A DNA stretch of 64,000 nucleotides, from the NCBI RefSeq assembly GCF_021018805.1, contig NC_086247.1, positions 5,153,230-5,217,229 on the forward strand, given 5' to 3'. The position numbers and the translations under genes were made by a program. Shown piece by piece: positions 61,708 to 64,000 of the stretch (the first letter of the stretch is position 1; every line of letters starts with the position of its first letter). The stretch is from Prinia subflava. Taxonomy: Eukaryota > Chordata > Aves > Passeriformes > Cisticolidae. The notes under the pieces are model-generated. The model was not told the DNA's origin, did no database searches, and saw nothing but the letters and a program-made list of their open reading frames with translations.

Positions 61708-63237
61708 CTGTCTTTATTTCCACCCATGAGTTTTCCAGCTTTTACTCTTCTCATTCTCTCTCTGATCCCACTGGTGAGGAATGAGTGAGCGGCTGTGTGG
61801 GCCTTGGCTGCTGGCTGGGGTTACACCATGGCAAATGTGGATACAATTTGATCACAGACCATAAACATATGGTATTCCATAAACTGTGGGGTAGTGGGCC
61901 TCACTGTAACCCAAGTGAGGTGAATTTTTGCACAACCTGCAACAAATTAAGGTATATGTGCATATGGTGAGTGTAGGGGGATCACTAACTTGGAGCTGGA
62001 ATGGTCTGGTAAATCCACGGATGCTGGTGTACCAGGAAAACATCCTTCCTCAAATAGAGAAATGGAATAGTTCTGCTGATGTATACAAACTAACAAAGGA
62101 ACTTCTCTGGGTGTGTCTGTCCTTAGCTAGATCATCTATGGGGGTTTTTTTGGCTGAAGCTAAGAGGAGTGTTTTTATTCTTCATCATCTCAATATTATG
62201 TCTGCAGCAGCTGAAATCTGCCTGTGCTTTGAGATTCCCCATGATGTGGCATCTCTTTTGGTCCTCTGAGTCTGGACAACCCATGTGCCCATGTGAGCCC
62301 TGCTCTGAGAGCCCCTGGAAGAACAGAAGTAGTGGTTGCTCCTTGCTTTCTATTCATTGTGTGGCTCTGAATGCTTCCATTTAAAAGCAAATACAAAGAA
62401 ATTCAAAATTCTGTGCTTTTTACTGAATTCTGGTTAAACTTTTTGTTTTCAGTATGGCTCAGAAAACCTTCCTAATTTTCTTGCAGAATTGTTATCAGTT
62501 CTTTGAGGAATGAAGGATGGAGTTTTTAGAGTGACTTTTCTATTGCTGTATCCAAAGAGCTTGCAGTATTTCATTTTTTAAGAACTTCCTAAGCCCAGCT
62601 TATTTTTTAGTGCAAATGCCGTATTTATTACTGCAAAATACCTCACAGGTACCACTACCTGCACATTTAAGTTTTTCTCCACAAAACTATTGACCAAAAA
62701 AGCAAAACGTAACCCCATCTAAAGTGTAAAACTATTCCAGAAAATACAGGCTAAGCCTAAGGGAAGATGCCTTAGAAGCTATAGTCAGTTCCCCTCTTTA
62801 TCAGAAGCCTCTTCTTCTTTTGCTGGTGCTTCTCATTTCCCAAGTCCTTGTTATATTCCTATTCTGGTCCTGATGCTTCTCCAGAAAAAGACAGCCTTTG
62901 AATTTCAGATATTCATAAAATAGATGGGTGACAATAGGACTGCATGGCATAAACAGCTACGTGTGGTTTACATGTCACCGCCTGATTCCCATTGTGCTGA
63001 AGCTGGGACTGCAGCCAATCTGTGGGAATACAGGTTTATTTCAATCCCTCTCAGTGGCACAACCAGGTTTGGCCTTTGTGCAAAGAGTGTGATGGACTTT
63101 TGTTCCCCAGGGCTCCATGCCGGCTGCCAGAGCCTACCTGTTCTCCAGTGTGTTTCATCCCAGAGCATTTGGAAACAGTGTCTGCCTTGTGCTCTCTGCC
63201 TCTGCAATTTCTTTTTCATATTTGCACAATGCTTGCA

Positions 63238-63390
63238 ATTTTAAATGGTCAAGCAAATGGAACAGACTGCCGAGGGAAGTTAAGGAATCGTCATCCCTGG
63301 AAGAGTGGAAAAAAACATGCAAATATGGCCATGCTGGGTAAATGGCTGGACTCGACCTGGGAGAGCTTTTCTGCCCTTAATGATTCTACT
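63238..63390 (+). mobile_element. CR1 LINE fragment
   Basis: 'aatggaacagactgccgagg' followed by 'gaagttaaggaatcgtcatc' and 'cctggaagagtgga' resembles the CR1 3' region. It explains part of the 131-codon frame at 63022-63417. Confidence 0.65.
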
Positions 63391-63481
63391 GGAAGTCAGC
63401 AGAAGGGGCAGAAGTAGGAGCTCTTCCCACTCTGTAGCCTTCCCAGTGTTTGTTCCCCAGGGGACATTAAACCTGGAGTCT

Positions 63482-63510
63482 CCTGGACTCTGGAGTCTCT
63501 AGAGTCCAGG
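63482..63510. repeat. Perfect 10-bp inverted repeat (hairpin)
   Basis: CCTGGACTCT (63482-63491) and AGAGTCCAGG (63501-63510) flank a 9-base spacer. The motif CTGGAGTCT also occurs directly repeated just before and within it. No function is assigned. Confidence 0.75.
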
Positions 63511-64000
63511 TTCTGTGCAATTTTCTCCTTGGAGAAAAACTGGAAAAGCTAGTGGATACTCTTCTGTCCTGCATGAATATTTTTATGAGCACTGTGCTTC
63601 AAACTTATTGACTGCTCATAGTATTAATTTGTTCAGGTTTGTCAAGCAGTTGCTATTTCATGGCAGGAAAAAGAAGGCACAAGAAGAAGCTAATTAACTG
63701 CACCTTACGCAAACTCCTTTTGCTTTGCATAGGAAAGACACAAATTGTTCTCCTACCTGTGTGACACACTTTGCCATGGAACAGCAGTTCCTTCAAGTTA
63801 TATTGACCTCTCAGAGCAAATGATTTCCTCAAAATTCACGTTTGCTATTTGATGGGTTTTCTATGTCATTAGAGAGCCATTTGAATTTAGCAGAGCTGAT
63901 TTTTACCACCAGCAGCATTGCAAATTCTGGAGTGCTTCGTGAAGGTTCAGTTAGCAAGAAATGTGATTATAAAGGTAAAGACTTTAATTTGCATAAACAG

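Larger units (their letters stand above)
61273..61833 (+). mobile_element. Solo LTR, ERVL-type, 561 bp, 5-bp target duplication AATGT
   Basis: The element starts TGTACTAGTTTTGACTGGGG and ends GGGGTTACACCATGGCA, and is flanked by AATGT on both sides (61268-61272 and 61834-61838). I recognise it as a widespread avian ERVL LTR family. A TATATAAAG box lies at 61527-61535 and an ATTAAA poly(A) signal at 61702-61707, giving a clear U3-R-U5 order on the + strand, the same direction as COL22A1. No internal retroviral genes are attached. It is the only well-bounded LTR here in sense orientation to the gene. Confidence 0.93.
49907..64000 (+). other. COL22A1: COL22A1 intron, at least 14 kb (right end outside)
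   Basis: Begins with gtaaga. No Gly-X-Y exon with splice sites was found to the end of the window. It contains CR1 fragments (51617-51800, 57467-57530, 63238-63390), a T-rich tract at 56280-56324, a sense-oriented solo LTR at 61273-61833 and a hairpin at 63482-63510. The remainder is AT-rich and unassigned. Confidence 0.75.

Noticed and set aside
63022..63417. 131-codon + frame near the right end
   Set aside because: Its second half overlaps a CR1-like fragment, and it has no domain features.
1..64000. tRNA, rRNA, CRISPR array, bacterial operon or full-length provirus
   Set aside because: None was recognised on reading both strands. LTRs are solo, with no gag/pol/env between paired copies.

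Overview
The window is vertebrate nuclear DNA, almost certainly from a bird and probably a songbird. It is intron-rich, has 14 recognised or likely CR1 LINE fragments on both strands, and carries solo LTRs flanked by 5-bp target-site duplications, as expected of class III (ERVL-type) avian endogenous retroviruses. There is no prokaryotic-style gene organisation. Nearly all open reading frames longer than 60 codons are chance or repeat-derived.

One protein-coding gene is supported. It lies on the + strand and runs off both ends of the window. Nine exons (12865-12939, 31248-31359, 38133-38256, 41000-41275, 42297-42377, 42975-43088, 44973-45017, 49034-49087, 49871-49906) join in one uninterrupted frame through GT/AG introns. 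Together they encode about 305 residues: a linker, a complete TSPN/laminin-G-like domain, a Cys-rich hinge, and the first Gly-X-Y triplets of a triple helix. The sequence matches collagen XXII alpha-1 (COL22A1) as I remember it. Collagen XXII is an extracellular FACIT-like collagen of tissue junctions such as the myotendinous junction. The signal-peptide and VWA-domain exons must lie left of the window, and most of the triple helix lies to the right.

Layout: 1-12864 is the intron before the first visible exon, with CR1 pieces and a 31-unit TTCCC array. 12940-31247 is an 18.3-kb intron with CR1 fragments, one well-bounded solo LTR and one candidate LTR. 31248-43088 holds the TSPN and hinge exons, with a solo LTR ending 162 bp upstream of the largest exon. 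43089-44972 is an intron that is about three-quarters one long solo LTR. 44973-49906 holds three short Gly-first collagen exons of 45, 54 and 36 bp. 49907-64000 is a further intron of at least 14 kb, with a sense-oriented solo LTR at 61273-61833.

I found no tRNA, rRNA, CRISPR array, second gene or new biological system. The items most worth a second look are the four LTR insertions with exact target duplications, a G-quadruplex-prone segment inside one of them, the TTCCC array, the CpG-rich TSPN exon, and the 36-bp exon preceded by a 23-T tract. Family names rest on recognition from memory. No database search was run.
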